This document shows, in pieces, positions 26,306 to 35,850 of a DNA stretch of 64,000 nucleotides. This DNA comes from Halonatronum saccharophilum DSM 13868 (GTDB taxonomy: Bacteria > Bacillota > Halanaerobiia > Halobacteroidales > Halobacteroidaceae): NCBI RefSeq assembly GCF_000517025.1, contig NZ_KI912095.1, positions 498,497-562,496 of the forward strand. The letters are read 5' to 3'. A program made the position numbers and the translations under genes. Position 1 is the first letter of the stretch; each line of letters opens with the position of its first letter. Under the pieces are notes generated by a model that was given only the letters and a program-made list of their open reading frames with translations, was not told the origin of the DNA and made no database searches.

Positions 26306-27373
26306 CTATACTACAATTAACTCCTTAGGTGATTGAGTTAGAATCTCACACCCACCTTCTTTTACAACTACTATATCTTCGATTCTAACTCCTCCAAACT
26401 CAGGTATGTAGATTCCTGGTTCAACAGTAACTACCATACCTTCTTCTAGGACAACATCTCCTTTGGGTGATAACCTTGGCCCTTCATGAATATCTAAACC
26501 TACTCCATGACCTAAACCATGACCAAAATAATCTCCATAACCGGCTTCTTTGATAATATGCCTAGCTATCTTATCAACTTCAGATCCCTTCATTCCAGCT
26601 TTAATGCCTTTAATAGCTTCCTCTTGGGCCTTTAAAACTGCATAATAGACCTCTTTTTGTTTTTCTGTTGGCTGCTCTCCAACAACTACCGTTCTAGTCA
26701 TATCTGAGTTATAGCCGTCAAAGACACAACCAAAATCCATTGTTAAAAATTCACCCTTTTTTATCTTCTTATCACTGGCTACGCCATGGGGTAAAGCTGA
26801 TCTTTCACCAGAGGCTACTATGAAGTCAAAAGCGTTGTCAGTTGCTCCATTCTTCTTCATAAAAAACTCTAACTCTAAAGCAACCTCTCTCTCTACTCCT
26901 CCTACTTCAATATGATCTAAAATATTAGTAAAGGCCTCATCAGTAACCTTAATTGCTTTCTTTAACTTATCTATCTCCTCATTACCTTTAACCAACCTCA
27001 ACTTCTTTACTAAGTTTTTAGTAGATTTAAGCTCTATATTCAACTTTTCTTTATATTTTAAGTATGTATTATAATTCTCAAACTCACCTTCAAAACCTAA
27101 AATTTCTAAAGACTCTCTTTTAATTAAATCATTAATCACCTTTAAATTAGAGTCCTTAAACTCTATTACCTCACAATGGGGTGCTTGATATTTAGCTTGA
27201 TTTGTATATCTAAAGTCAGTTACTAAAATAGCTTTACCCTTAGTTACAAGCAAAGATCCTGCTGTACCGATAAATCCAGTTAAATACCTTCTATTCTCAG
27301 GGTTATGTATTAGTATTCCATCTAACTTCTCTTCTTTTAGTACATCTTGTAATTGTTCAATTCTCTCTTTCAT
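26306..27373 (-). CDS. Xaa-Pro aminopeptidase (M24 family)
   Basis: A 355-residue metallopeptidase. The N-terminal creatinase-like domain contains NPENRRYLTGFIG; the pita-bread catalytic domain contains the metal ligands in MDFGCVFDGYNSDMTRT, GHGLGHGVGLDIHE, VVTVEPGIYI and GVRIEDIVVV. It removes N-terminal residues before proline. It lies between aroQ and efp. Confidence 0.95.
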   Translation of the reverse strand: MKERIEQLQDVLKEEKLDGILIHNPENRRYLTGFIGTAGSLLVTKGKAILVTDFRYTNQAKYQAPHCEVIEFKDSNLKVINDLIKRESLEILGFEGEFENYNTYLKYKEKLNIELKSTKNLVKKLRLVKGNEEIDKLKKAIKVTDEAFTNILDHIEVGGVEREVALELEFFMKKNGATDNAFDFIVASGERSALPHGVASDKKIKKGEFLTMDFGCVFDGYNSDMTRTVVVGEQPTEKQKEVYYAVLKAQEEAIKGIKAGMKGSEVDKIARHIIKEAGYGDYFGHGLGHGVGLDIHEGPRLSPKGDVVLEEGMVVTVEPGIYIPEFGGVRIEDIVVVKEGGCEILTQSPKELIVV

Positions 27374-27393
27374 AAATTAACTCCTTTCTGTAA

Positions 27394-27431
27394 TTTAGCC
27401 AATAGCTACTAGCTAGTAGCTATTGGCTAAA
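27394..27431. repeat. Perfect palindrome between aroQ and the Xaa-Pro peptidase gene
   Basis: TTTAGCCAATAGCTACTAG and its exact inverse form a hairpin overlapping the aroQ stop codon. The arms reiterate TAGCTA/TAGTAGC words. No T-tail supports strong termination, so it may protect or divide the operon mRNA. Confidence 0.6.
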
Positions 27432-27861
27432 CCCTAATTCTTCTAAGTAGTGCTTCCAAAGCTAAAAGATAGCTATCTGGGCCAAAGCCTGCAATCTGAC
27501 CTTGGACAACAGGGGAGATTACCGACTTGTGCCTAAACTTCTCTCGCTTATAGATATTACTTAAATGAACCTCAATTATTGGAATATCTATAGCTGCTAA
27601 AGCGTCTCTAATAGCTATACTATAATGGGTAAAGGCTCCTGGATTGATAATAATACCTTCAATATCCTCATTAAAAACCCTATGTATATTATCAATTATC
27701 TCGCCCTCATGGTTGGATTGAATAATATCCATATTGACACCCACACTTCTTGCCTTAGAGATTAAAGTATCATTTATACGATCTAAGCTCCTCTTACCAT
27801 AAAATTCAACTTCTCTGACCCCTAATAGATTGAGATTTGGCCCGTGAATTACCAAGATCAT
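27427..27861 (-). CDS. aroQ: 3-dehydroquinate dehydratase, type II
   Basis: A 144-residue flavodoxin-like enzyme of the shikimate pathway. HGPNLNLLGVREVEFYG at the start, SNHEGEIID, INPGAFTHYSIAIRDAL and EVHLSN are the type II motifs. It follows aroB by three bases. Confidence 0.96.
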   Translation of the reverse strand: MILVIHGPNLNLLGVREVEFYGKRSLDRINDTLISKARSVGVNMDIIQSNHEGEIIDNIHRVFNEDIEGIIINPGAFTHYSIAIRDALAAIDIPIIEVHLSNIYKREKFRHKSVISPVVQGQIAGFGPDSYLLALEALLRRIRV

Positions 27862-27864
27862 CTT

Positions 27865-28953
27865 TTATTCCCTCCCCAACTCATTTACTACCTCTTTAAT
27901 ATTATTAGTATTTACATCAGAGGTTATTACTACCTCACCTACCTTCTTTGCTAATATAAATCGTAGTTCTCCAGATTTTACCTTTTTATCCTTCTTTAAA
28001 GCTCTTATAATAGCTTCAACTTTTAAATCATCATAAGAAGTAGGTAAGCCATAACTCTTTAATATATTCTCTTGCTTTATTAGATCCTCTTCACTTAGAA
28101 GTCCCTCTCTAAAAGCTATCTTCGCTGCACCTACCATACCAATACTTACACCCTCTCCATGGACATACTTCTTATAATTACTTACTGCTTCAATGGCATG
28201 ACCTATAGTATGGCCATAATTTAATATGGCTCTCAACCCTTCTTCACGTTCATCCTTAGAGACTACTTGGGCTTTAATCTGACAAGACTTCTTAATTAAA
28301 TGAATCAAGGCCTTAGTATCTAAGTTGAAGATCTCACTCTTATTATCGATTAAAAAATCAAAGAACTGTTCATCCCAAATAACTCCATACTTGATCACCT
28401 CAGCTAAACCAGCCTTTAACTCTCTTTTTTCTAAGGTCTCTAAAACCTCTATATCGGCTACTACAAGCTTTGGTTGATAGAAGTTGCCGATAAGATTCTT
28501 TCCTAGAGGATGATTAACTGCAACCTTACCTCCAACACTACTATCAACCTGAGAAAGTACAGTAGTTGGAATCTGAACAAAGTTTATCCCACGCATATAT
28601 GTAGCTGCAATAAATCCTCCAATATCTCCAACTACACCTCCACCTAAAGCAACCACTGTCGAGCTTCTATCTAAACCAAAGTCTACTGCTTTATCATATA
28701 AGTCCTTGGCGGTATCCAAAGACTTATACTTCTCACCGTCACCAATTTTGGCTACTTTAACTGAAAATCCACCATCTTCAATGGAATTTTTGGCCCTTTC
28801 TCCATAAAGGCTATAAACTAGATCATTACTTATTAATAAAACCTTTGGCCCTAAATCAAGGTCTTTTAGATACTCACCAATTCTATCTAATATTCCCTCA
28901 CCTATCTTTATATCATAACTTCTTTCACCTAAATTTATTCTAACCTCTTCCAT
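27865..28953 (-). CDS. aroB: 3-dehydroquinate synthase
   Basis: A 362-residue NAD- and metal-dependent enzyme, second step of the shikimate pathway. ALGGGVVGDIGGFIAATYMRGI, PTTVLSQVDSSVGGKVAVNH and LNYGHTIGHAIE are conserved. RBS AAGGGGGG. Confidence 0.97.
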   Translation of the reverse strand: MEEVRINLGERSYDIKIGEGILDRIGEYLKDLDLGPKVLLISNDLVYSLYGERAKNSIEDGGFSVKVAKIGDGEKYKSLDTAKDLYDKAVDFGLDRSSTVVALGGGVVGDIGGFIAATYMRGINFVQIPTTVLSQVDSSVGGKVAVNHPLGKNLIGNFYQPKLVVADIEVLETLEKRELKAGLAEVIKYGVIWDEQFFDFLIDNKSEIFNLDTKALIHLIKKSCQIKAQVVSKDEREEGLRAILNYGHTIGHAIEAVSNYKKYVHGEGVSIGMVGAAKIAFREGLLSEEDLIKQENILKSYGLPTSYDDLKVEAIIRALKKDKKVKSGELRFILAKKVGEVVITSDVNTNNIKEVVNELGRE

Positions 28954-28972
28954 AGTTATCCCCCCTTTTTTA

Positions 28973-29473
28973 TCAATTCTTAACTATCTTTATTATCTCC
29001 TCCACAACCTCTTCTACCTCTAACTTATTCGTATCTATCTTGTAAGGTGTGCAATCATACTTATTCCTTCTGTGCTCTAACATACTCTTAATCTTTGCCA
29101 AAGGGTCTTCAACATTTAAAAGGGGGCGATTATTATCATTACTAGTTCTTTTTAAAATCTCCTTGGCACTTGCTTCTAGTAGAACAACTATTCCCTTTTT
29201 CTTTAAATTGTCGATATTTTCACTTCTTAAGACAACCCCACCACCTGTTGATATCACTTGCCTATCCTTCTTGGAGAAATCAGCTGTTACTTGAGATTCT
29301 AAGTTCCTAAAATAACCTTCTCCATCTTGAGCAAAGATCTCTGGGATACTCCTTCCATCCCTCTTTACTATCTCTTCATCTAAATCTATCAAGTCATAAG
29401 CCAATCTCTTTGCTAAAATCTTGGCTACTGAAGTCTTACCAGTCCCCATAAATCCAATCAAAGAAATATTCAC
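28973..29473 (-). CDS. aroK: Shikimate kinase
   Basis: A 166-residue P-loop kinase with GFMGTGKTS (7-15), DLDEEI, the shikimate-binding FRNLE and STGGGVVL, and the lid region RPLL. GTG start after GGGAGG. It lies between aroC and aroB in the same operon. Confidence 0.96.
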   Translation of the reverse strand: MNISLIGFMGTGKTSVAKILAKRLAYDLIDLDEEIVKRDGRSIPEIFAQDGEGYFRNLESQVTADFSKKDRQVISTGGGVVLRSENIDNLKKKGIVVLLEASAKEILKRTSNDNNRPLLNVEDPLAKIKSMLEHRRNKYDCTPYKIDTNKLEVEEVVEEIIKIVKN

Positions 29474-29478
29474 TTTAA

Positions 29479-30678
29479 TTACCTCCCTTCAATATCTTGG
29501 AGATAATTATTATAATTTCTCTCCATCTCTTCTATACTATCTCCACCAAACTTCTCTATAAAGGCTTTGGCCAGCTCAAAGGCTACTACCGCTTCACCTA
29601 CTACACTTGCTGCAGGAACTGCAGTTACATCTGACCTCTCTACACTTGCTTTAAAAGTCTCCTTGCTTTTTAGATCTACTGAAGATAATGGCTGATATAA
29701 AGTAGGAATAGGCTTCATAGCAGCTCTTAGGATTAATCCTTCTCCATTTGTCATTCCACCTTCAATACCTCCAGCTCGATTTGTCTTACGATAAAAAGCA
29801 CTATCATAAAAAATCTGATCATGAACCTCTGATCCCCACTGCTTTCCTGCTGCAAAACCTATACCGATCTCTACTCCTTTAATAGCCTGAATACTCATTA
29901 AAGCAGCAGTTAACCTAGCATCTAACTTACGATCCCATTGCACGTGACTTCCTAAACCTACAGGCAAAGGAGTCGTTCTTATCTCAAAGATCCCACCTAA
30001 AGAGTTTCCTTCTTCTTTACATCTATCAATCTCTTCAATCATCTCTTCAGTAGTATCTTGATCTACACACCTTAAAGGAGAATCTTCACTTATCTTCTTT
30101 AGCTCTTCTAAGTTAAGATTAACCTCCCCATCAAAACTTACCTTTCCTACTTGTATTACATGTCCCCCTACTTCAATATCAAAGTTTCTTAATAAAACTT
30201 TTGCTACTGCACCTACAGCTACTCGCATAGCTGTTTCTCTAGCGCTGGCTCTCTCTAATATATTTCTAATATCATCCTGATTATACTTTAACGCTCCAGC
30301 CAAGTCTGCATGGCCTGGACGTGGTTTGCTAACCTTAGTCTCTACATGCTTAATTTTATTCTCTTTCTTTATACTTATCTCACCTTTATCATAACCACAA
30401 TTACCAAAAGGAGCCATAACCTCTTCCCAGTTTTTCCAATCATTATTCTCTATCTGTAAAGTTATTGGACTACCTGTTGTCCTTCCTCCTCTTATACCTG
30501 ATAAGACCTTTATCTTCTCACTTTCTATCTTCATCCGGCCTCCACGACCGTAACCCTTCTTTCTTCTTGCCAATTCGTAATCTATATCCTCTCTACTAAT
30601 CTTTAAATTGGCAGGCACCCCTTCTAAAATCGCTGTAATAGCTCTTCCATGTGATTCTCCTGCAGTTAAATATCGCAT
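29479..30678 (-). CDS. aroC: Chorismate synthase
   Basis: A 399-residue FMN-dependent enzyme, last step to chorismate. AGESHGRAITAILEGVPA, RRKKGYGRGGRMKIE, RPGHADLAGALKY, ASARETAMRVAVGAVAK and GIEGGMTNGEGL are signature blocks. First gene of the aro cluster. Confidence 0.97.
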   Translation of the reverse strand: MRYLTAGESHGRAITAILEGVPANLKISREDIDYELARRKKGYGRGGRMKIESEKIKVLSGIRGGRTTGSPITLQIENNDWKNWEEVMAPFGNCGYDKGEISIKKENKIKHVETKVSKPRPGHADLAGALKYNQDDIRNILERASARETAMRVAVGAVAKVLLRNFDIEVGGHVIQVGKVSFDGEVNLNLEELKKISEDSPLRCVDQDTTEEMIEEIDRCKEEGNSLGGIFEIRTTPLPVGLGSHVQWDRKLDARLTAALMSIQAIKGVEIGIGFAAGKQWGSEVHDQIFYDSAFYRKTNRAGGIEGGMTNGEGLILRAAMKPIPTLYQPLSSVDLKSKETFKASVERSDVTAVPAASVVGEAVVAFELAKAFIEKFGGDSIEEMERNYNNYLQDIEGR

Positions 30679-30800
30679 TAATTATTCCCCCTTCTACTCT
30701 ACTCCTCTTGATTGTTGTTGATTAAACTTCTTGATTGTCTAGGTCAATTCCTCCTAAATACCAAATTTATTTGATTTTAATGAAAAAATCTGATTTTTCT

Positions 30801-30829
30801 TTTACAAAGTTAACCATCTATTCTATAAT
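30801..30829 (+). promoter_or_regulatory. Promoter of the TraB/GumN gene
   Basis: TTTACA (30801-30806), a 17-bp spacer and TATAAT (30824-30829) on the plus strand, about 35 bp before the start codon. Confidence 0.7.
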
Positions 30830-30864
30830 GTATTCATAAGCAGATTAAATAGGAGGAATTAAAT

Positions 30865-31776
30865 ATGAAGATAAGTAAATCAACTAAACTAAAGAAAGAG
30901 TTTATTCTTATTTTAACCTTATTTGCTTTATTAACTCTCTTAGGGTCAACAATTTCTGCCCAAGAAGGTGATAATTTTTTATGGGAAGTTAGTTCTGAAA
31001 ATAACCGAGTATATATTTTAGGATCAATCCATTTAGCAAAGAAAGATATTTATCCTTTAGATCCTATAATTGAAGAGTCTTTTAACAGATCTGATTATCT
31101 AGTTATCGAAGCAAATATTCAAGATATTGATGAGAGTCTAATGCAACAATTCGTTCTTCAACGTGGTCTTTATATGGATGGAAGTAATCTTAGAAGCAAT
31201 ATATCAAAAGACCTTTATGATCAAGTCCTAGAAGAAGGACAAAAGTATGGACTAGATCCTTTTCAATTAAATTTTATGAGACCTTGGCTTATATCAGTAA
31301 CTTTAGAAATGTTAAGGTTTGAGTCCCTAGGCTATAAAGCAGAGTATGGAATAGACAATTACTTTATCACTAAAGCTACTAACAATAAAGAGATAATAGA
31401 ATTAGAATCTGCAGAATTTCAATTAGAAATGTTAAGTTCTTTCTCACCTAAATTACAAGAGATGGCTTTAAAATCTACTATCGAAAATGGTATCTTTGCT
31501 GAAGAGATAGTTGAAATCCTTTTTGACTATTGGCTAAGAGGAGATACCAAGGGATTAGAGAAATTGTTATTCAAAGATCGTATAGAGAACCCTGAACTTG
31601 AAGAATTTTATTTTAAGGTCTTTGATCAAAGAAATTATACTATGACTGATAAGATACTTAAATATCTAGAGGATGAGAACGACTACTTTGTAATAGTGGG
31701 AGCAGGTCATTTGATTGGAGAAGCTGGAATCATAAACCTACTAAAGAAAACAGGATACTCTCCAAAGCAACTCTAA
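30865..31776 (+). CDS. TraB/GumN family protein, exported
   Basis: A 303-residue protein with a signal peptide (hydrophobic 14-31, ending ISA) and the TraB/GumN core: VYILGSIHLAKKDIYPL near the start, YGIDNYFITKA in the middle and FVIVGAGHLIGEAGIINLL at the C terminus. The conserved GSxH and GxxH motifs resemble metal-dependent hydrolases (Tiki-like peptidases). It acts outside the membrane; its substrate is unknown. TAGGAGGA RBS. One of the few plus-strand genes, placed between aroC and the pilin cluster. Confidence 0.9.
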   Translation: MKISKSTKLKKEFILILTLFALLTLLGSTISAQEGDNFLWEVSSENNRVYILGSIHLAKKDIYPLDPIIEESFNRSDYLVIEANIQDIDESLMQQFVLQRGLYMDGSNLRSNISKDLYDQVLEEGQKYGLDPFQLNFMRPWLISVTLEMLRFESLGYKAEYGIDNYFITKATNNKEIIELESAEFQLEMLSSFSPKLQEMALKSTIENGIFAEEIVEILFDYWLRGDTKGLEKLLFKDRIENPELEEFYFKVFDQRNYTMTDKILKYLEDENDYFVIVGAGHLIGEAGIINLLKKTGYSPKQL

Positions 31777-31852
31777 CTTTATCCTGTTAAAGCAATAATA
31801 GGTAATGGGTACTGAGTGCTAAGTAAGATATAAAGACCTAGTTTAAAAGTTT

Positions 31853-32413
31853 TCACTTTTCGTCTCCATCTTTTATGCCAACTTCATACCCATAACCCTC
31901 TTTGCTAATTAAGGTAATCTTATCCTCGCCTTCAATTCTAACTTCAAAGGATTTAAAGATCTCACCTTCTTCTAACAAATAGCTCTTCCCATCTTTTTTC
32001 ACTAAGGCAACTCCCCTGCCCTCCATAGACAATATCCCTTGCAGGGTTAATTCAATATCTAATGATTTTTTAGCCTCCTCCTCTTCTTTAGAGGATTGAT
32101 AAGTAAACTCTCCACTTCTTCCCTTATCTTCACTTAAGAAGGGGCTTTCTCTACTTGGATCATTTAAATGCTCTTTAGATAAAGGATTAAAATTTTTATT
32201 ATCAGATAATCCTTCAATCTCTGCTTCTGTCGTTATCTCTTCTACCTTTAAATTATCAACTTTTGCAATATCTAAATCATCATTGCCAACTAATAGATTG
32301 GCCCATAAAAAGGTGGCTAATATGGCTAAAACCAAAGCTAAATATCGTTTCCATTGGGGGAGATCTTTTAAATTAAATTTTAAGTTTTTGTTTATGATAT
32401 CTTCACTCCCCAT
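31853..32413 (-). CDS. PilP/GspC-like assembly protein
   Basis: A 186-residue protein with a short cytoplasmic start, one membrane helix (about 25-42) and, after a low-complexity acidic linker, a small domain: LQGILSMEGRGVALVKKDG then YLLEEGEIFKSFEVRIEGED. This is the pattern of the PilP or GspC HR domain. It overlaps the pilO-like gene by 11 bases. Last gene of the pilin cluster. The family assignment rests on the domain pattern and position. Confidence 0.65.
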   Translation of the reverse strand: MGSEDIINKNLKFNLKDLPQWKRYLALVLAILATFLWANLLVGNDDLDIAKVDNLKVEEITTEAEIEGLSDNKNFNPLSKEHLNDPSRESPFLSEDKGRSGEFTYQSSKEEEEAKKSLDIELTLQGILSMEGRGVALVKKDGKSYLLEEGEIFKSFEVRIEGEDKITLISKEGYGYEVGIKDGDEK

Positions 32414-32942
32414 CCAAAGAATATATGTATAGATATGCCTCTAATTCAACATCCCCATTACCTCTATCTACAATCCCTAAACTTTCTATATTAATCAAAC
32501 GTTTCATAGACTCTATCTTCTCTAAAAAAACAACCATGCTCTGATAACTTCCTGAAAGTAATAAATCAATAGCTTGCTTATTATAATTTTCCTTTTTAGT
32601 TACTTCTCTAGGAGAGAATATCTCTAACTTCACATCACTTCTTCGGGCCAACTCTTCTATATCAGACAAAAAAGCACTTAACTTAATATCCTCTGGCATT
32701 GTCATATCTAACTCTTCTAATTCTTCTCTTAAAATAAGCAACTCTTTTTCCAGTTCTTGGAATTCCAAAGCACTCTTATTGACTTCCTCTAGTTGCAACT
32801 GCTTACCTTCTAGATCTCCTCTTAACTGTTCTATCTTAGCTAAAGTTGGTCTAAAAGCGAAAAAATATGAACCTAAGAGCACTAAAATAGAAGTTAATAT
32901 TATAGAGAAAACAATAACCCTACTATCAAACTTAAATAACAT
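32403..32942 (-). CDS. PilO-like type IV pilus inner-membrane protein
   Basis: A 179-residue protein with one N-terminal helix (8-29), a coiled coil (about 32-80, rich in E, L, K) and a ferredoxin-like periplasmic domain with MPEDIKLSAFLSDIEELARRS-type wording and SGSYQSMVVFLEKIESMKRL. PilO pairs with PilN to link the pilus machine across the envelope. Confidence 0.82.
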   Translation of the reverse strand: MLFKFDSRVIVFSIILTSILVLLGSYFFAFRPTLAKIEQLRGDLEGKQLQLEEVNKSALEFQELEKELLILREELEELDMTMPEDIKLSAFLSDIEELARRSDVKLEIFSPREVTKKENYNKQAIDLLLSGSYQSMVVFLEKIESMKRLINIESLGIVDRGNGDVELEAYLYIYSLDGE

Positions 32943-33460
32943 TAATAATACCTCCCTTTGAGATAAAATTTAACTCTTTCTCCCTCTTTTTGATTCATAA
33001 AATCTATATCCATATCATAAAAAAATTGATAAGCTTCTAAGCTATCTAAAACCTCTACAACCTCAGCATTACCTAAACCCTCCCCTCTAAATCCAACTCC
33101 TTTATCACCATCAATCTTAAAGTAGGTTAACCAAATTCCTTTAGGAATTAAAAAATTTAAATCATTAAGTAAGTACGAATGGTTTAAAGAAGAAGATAAA
33201 CTATTTATCTTTTGAATTTTATAATCAATATCCTTAACTAGTAAATAAATCTCCTCTTCCGTATCAATTATATTTTGAAAGTTATTCACCTCATTCTCTA
33301 TAGTATGTATACCTCTCTTATAACCTTCTAGCCTTTTGTTTAAAATATTAGAATATGATATAACTATTAAAATGACACTTATTAATATCAAAATAGAAAA
33401 TTTCTTATAACTTTTATATCTCTGTTCTAACAAGAACTCCCTTGGCATTAAATTAATCAT
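32942..33460 (-). CDS. PilN-like type IV pilus inner-membrane protein
   Basis: A 172-residue protein starting with INLMPREF, the PilN signature that docks to PilM, followed by a membrane helix (22-42) and a periplasmic domain (LLNDLNFLIPKGIWLTYFKI). No pilM gene precedes it here, which is unusual. It touches the pilO-like gene by one base. Confidence 0.8.
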   Translation of the reverse strand: MINLMPREFLLEQRYKSYKKFSILILISVILIVISYSNILNKRLEGYKRGIHTIENEVNNFQNIIDTEEEIYLLVKDIDYKIQKINSLSSSLNHSYLLNDLNFLIPKGIWLTYFKIDGDKGVGFRGEGLGNAEVVEVLDSLEAYQFFYDMDIDFMNQKEGERVKFYLKGRYY

Positions 33461-33511
33461 AATATCACCTTGTTTTATATTTTTTGATTACAAAACTCTT
33501 ATTAAAAATAT

Positions 33512-34330
33512 TTAATCAAAACTTAAAAATTCTCTTCTCTCTTCAATTAATTCATCATCTAAACTAACCTCTATTACAAAGGAAAAATCCTTTGTATTCA
33601 CCTTTATATTATCTTCTATGCCCTTATAAGTCTTTTCCCCTAAATTAGGAATATCCTTAAGCTCTTTGATATCTTTAAAGGGGCGATTATTGACTATTTC
33701 ATAAGACAACGCACTACCAATACCTTTTAAAGTCCTCAATACCTCTTTAGGAGCCGTATTTATATTTATTCTCCCATCAGAACTGACTGTAAGATATCTC
33801 TTCAAGCCTTGATAGGTAGAGGAATCAATATCCCCAACTCCCTCAACACGAGTCAATTCTTCTATATTCTTAAAGAATCTTTTAGAGATTATACCTTCAG
33901 CTAATGAATTGCCTATATCATTAATTTCCATTAACTCTTGCTTTTGAGCCTTATTAATATTGAGTTTAGAACTTTCATCAATTATATCTCTTATACCATA
34001 AGTCAATCTAAGCTTTTCTCCCTCTTCTAAACTAAACTCTACGCTACCACCAACCTCAGCTTCTTTTAGATGGTCTTGGCTAAAGTAAGATTTAGAGCTT
34101 AGTATCTCTTTTAGTTTACTTCTCCCTTTAGTTAAACTTAGATTAACTCCACCTTCTCTTAAATATCTCTCTTCTAAAGATTTACTGTGGTTTCTAGAAA
34201 TTATAAGCTCATTTATAGTTAACCTAGCTACTAAGGGGGTTAAAATCATGATAGAAGATATTAATATAAGCAAAAAGATGATAATATAACCATCTTCCTC
34301 TTTGTAACTTTTATATATTTTATTTAGCAA
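33512..34330 (-). CDS. GspK-like minor pseudopilin with helix-hairpin-helix repeats
   Basis: A 272-residue protein with an N-terminal hydrophobic helix (13-35) of the GspK type, then repeated helix-hairpin-helix-like units: LNINKAQKQELMEINDIGNSLAE, RININTAPKEVLRTLKGIGSALSY and DIKELKDIPNLGEKTY. GspK caps the pseudopilus tip complex. TTG start, overlapping the preceding pilin gene by 11 bases. Confidence 0.75.
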   Translation of the reverse strand: MLNKIYKSYKEEDGYIIIFLLILISSIMILTPLVARLTINELIISRNHSKSLEERYLREGGVNLSLTKGRSKLKEILSSKSYFSQDHLKEAEVGGSVEFSLEEGEKLRLTYGIRDIIDESSKLNINKAQKQELMEINDIGNSLAEGIISKRFFKNIEELTRVEGVGDIDSSTYQGLKRYLTVSSDGRININTAPKEVLRTLKGIGSALSYEIVNNRPFKDIKELKDIPNLGEKTYKGIEDNIKVNTKDFSFVIEVSLDDELIEERREFLSFD

Positions 34331-34808
34331 TTCTTAACCCACTCCTTAATTCAAACTCTTCTTTATTCTCTATCCCCTTTAAATGAACAAATAATAATTC
34401 CCCATCAACTAATTGAAATCTAACATCTTTTAATCTATTACTAATAAGATTACTATCATCATTTAAAGCTAGTCCAAGATTAGATTGATAGTATATCTTT
34501 CTAGTTCTCCCCTTCTTATCTACAAAAGCAATGGACTTATAAACCTTACTTTCATCTACTTCTTCCAACGAGTGTTGGCCCAAAGAAACAACATATAAGG
34601 AGTCTCTAAGAGATTCTATAACCTTGTCCATACTAACCCTTAAATCTTGTTGTATTAAAGAAATATCTTTATGTTGCCTCCAACCCCTTGCAATAAAACT
34701 ATTTGCCACTAAGATGGTAGTTAACATAGAAGATATTATAGATATAACGACCAGTAATTCAATCAAGGAATATCCATCCTCAAGATCAACTTTAATTAAG
34801 ATCACCAA
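34320..34808 (-). CDS. Prepilin-type protein, GspJ-like
   Basis: A 162-residue minor pilin. The class III signal is DGYSLIELLVVISIISSML near residues 11-29, cut before Tyr or Ser by a prepilin peptidase (elsewhere). The C-terminal part is beta-rich and variable. The third of four adjacent pilin-like genes; the J position is inferred from order. The start may be GTG at 34805. Confidence 0.75.
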   Translation of the reverse strand: MVILIKVDLEDGYSLIELLVVISIISSMLTTILVANSFIARGWRQHKDISLIQQDLRVSMDKVIESLRDSLYVVSLGQHSLEEVDESKVYKSIAFVDKKGRTRKIYYQSNLGLALNDDSNLISNRLKDVRFQLVDGELLFVHLKGIENKEEFELRSGLRIAK

Positions 34809-35155
34809 TTACTCCCCTTTCCATAGAATGTTAGCAGTTGCGCCTTAAGATCACCTTTCCAATAAACTCTAACCTTAACTTCCTTAACTCCTTTTTTAAT
34901 TTCTCTAACAATTATCTTATAACTATAATCTAATTCCCCATCTACTTTGCTAATTAATTTACTATTAATACTCTTATACTCCCTTAACCCAAGTTCTTCT
35001 ATCTTTAACTGGGTCAAATTATTTGCTACGCTCACCCTCCTGCTATAAAATAAAGCTGAATAACTATTCAAAAAGAAATTAGATACTGCAAGAAAGACTA
35101 AAGATAGCAGGGCTATTGTTAACAAAACTTCTACTAAAGTAAATCCTTCTTCCAT
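34802..35155 (-). CDS. Prepilin-type protein, GspI-like
   Basis: A short minor pilin with EGFTLVEVLLTIALLSLVFL near the start. I chose the ATG at 35155, which gives 117 residues and the usual short leader (MEEG); a TTG six codons earlier is possible but neither has a strong RBS. Overlaps the GspJ-like gene by a few bases. Confidence 0.75.
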   Translation of the reverse strand: MEEGFTLVEVLLTIALLSLVFLAVSNFFLNSYSALFYSRRVSVANNLTQLKIEELGLREYKSINSKLISKVDGELDYSYKIIVREIKKGVKEVKVRVYWKGDLKAQLLTFYGKGSNW

Positions 35156-35179
35156 TAATTCATCTCTTATCAATAGTAT

Positions 35180-35644
35180 CTACCTCACATTCAACTCACC
35201 AGCATTTGACGAAAAGACTACTCTCCTATCACCAAAGCCTTTTAGATAAACTCCTACCCCACCATTATGCCCATCAAGACTCCCTAAATCCTTAAAAAAT
35301 ATCTCCCTTGTATACCCCTCTAACCTATTAGACTCAGGTAAGGTAATCTCATTAAGTATAACTTCTTCTAAAAACATTTCTCTTAACAACTGGGGATTAT
35401 CCTTTCCTTTAACAACTACATAACCAGATCCATTCTCTTTAAAGAGAATACCATAGCTATCCCTATTTAATATTGACTCCTGCCTAGCCCAAAGAAGATC
35501 ACTGACTAATTTACTTGTTACCTTCTCTAATCTAAGGTTATTTAAATAACTGCCAACTCTTGGGATTGATATTGAGGATAGTATAGAAATAATAGAGATA
35601 ACTATCAAAACTTCAATCAATGTAAAGCCTCCGTTTGCTTTCAT
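35180..35644 (-). CDS. Prepilin-type protein, GspH-like
   Basis: A 154-residue pilin with NGGFTLIEVLIVISIISILS at the N terminus and a domain of GspH type (VTSKLVSDLLWARQESILN ... GVGVYLKGFGDRRVVFSSNAGELNV). First gene of the seven-gene cluster, RBS AAGGTGG. Confidence 0.82.
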   Translation of the reverse strand: MKANGGFTLIEVLIVISIISILSSISIPRVGSYLNNLRLEKVTSKLVSDLLWARQESILNRDSYGILFKENGSGYVVVKGKDNPQLLREMFLEEVILNEITLPESNRLEGYTREIFFKDLGSLDGHNGGVGVYLKGFGDRRVVFSSNAGELNVR

Positions 35645-35850
35645 CTAACCACCTTGCTTTTAACTTTATATTCTAACAAGGGTATAATTCCCATTTGATA
35701 AATATTTATTCATTCTAATTTTTCTAGATCTTAGTATTATTAATTTATAATAAGCTCGAATATTATTAGGTTAATTTGCGTATTATTTACAAGAACAGAC
35801 TTAATCATTTATAGCTATACTACAATACATTAACTAATAAGGAGGAGAAT

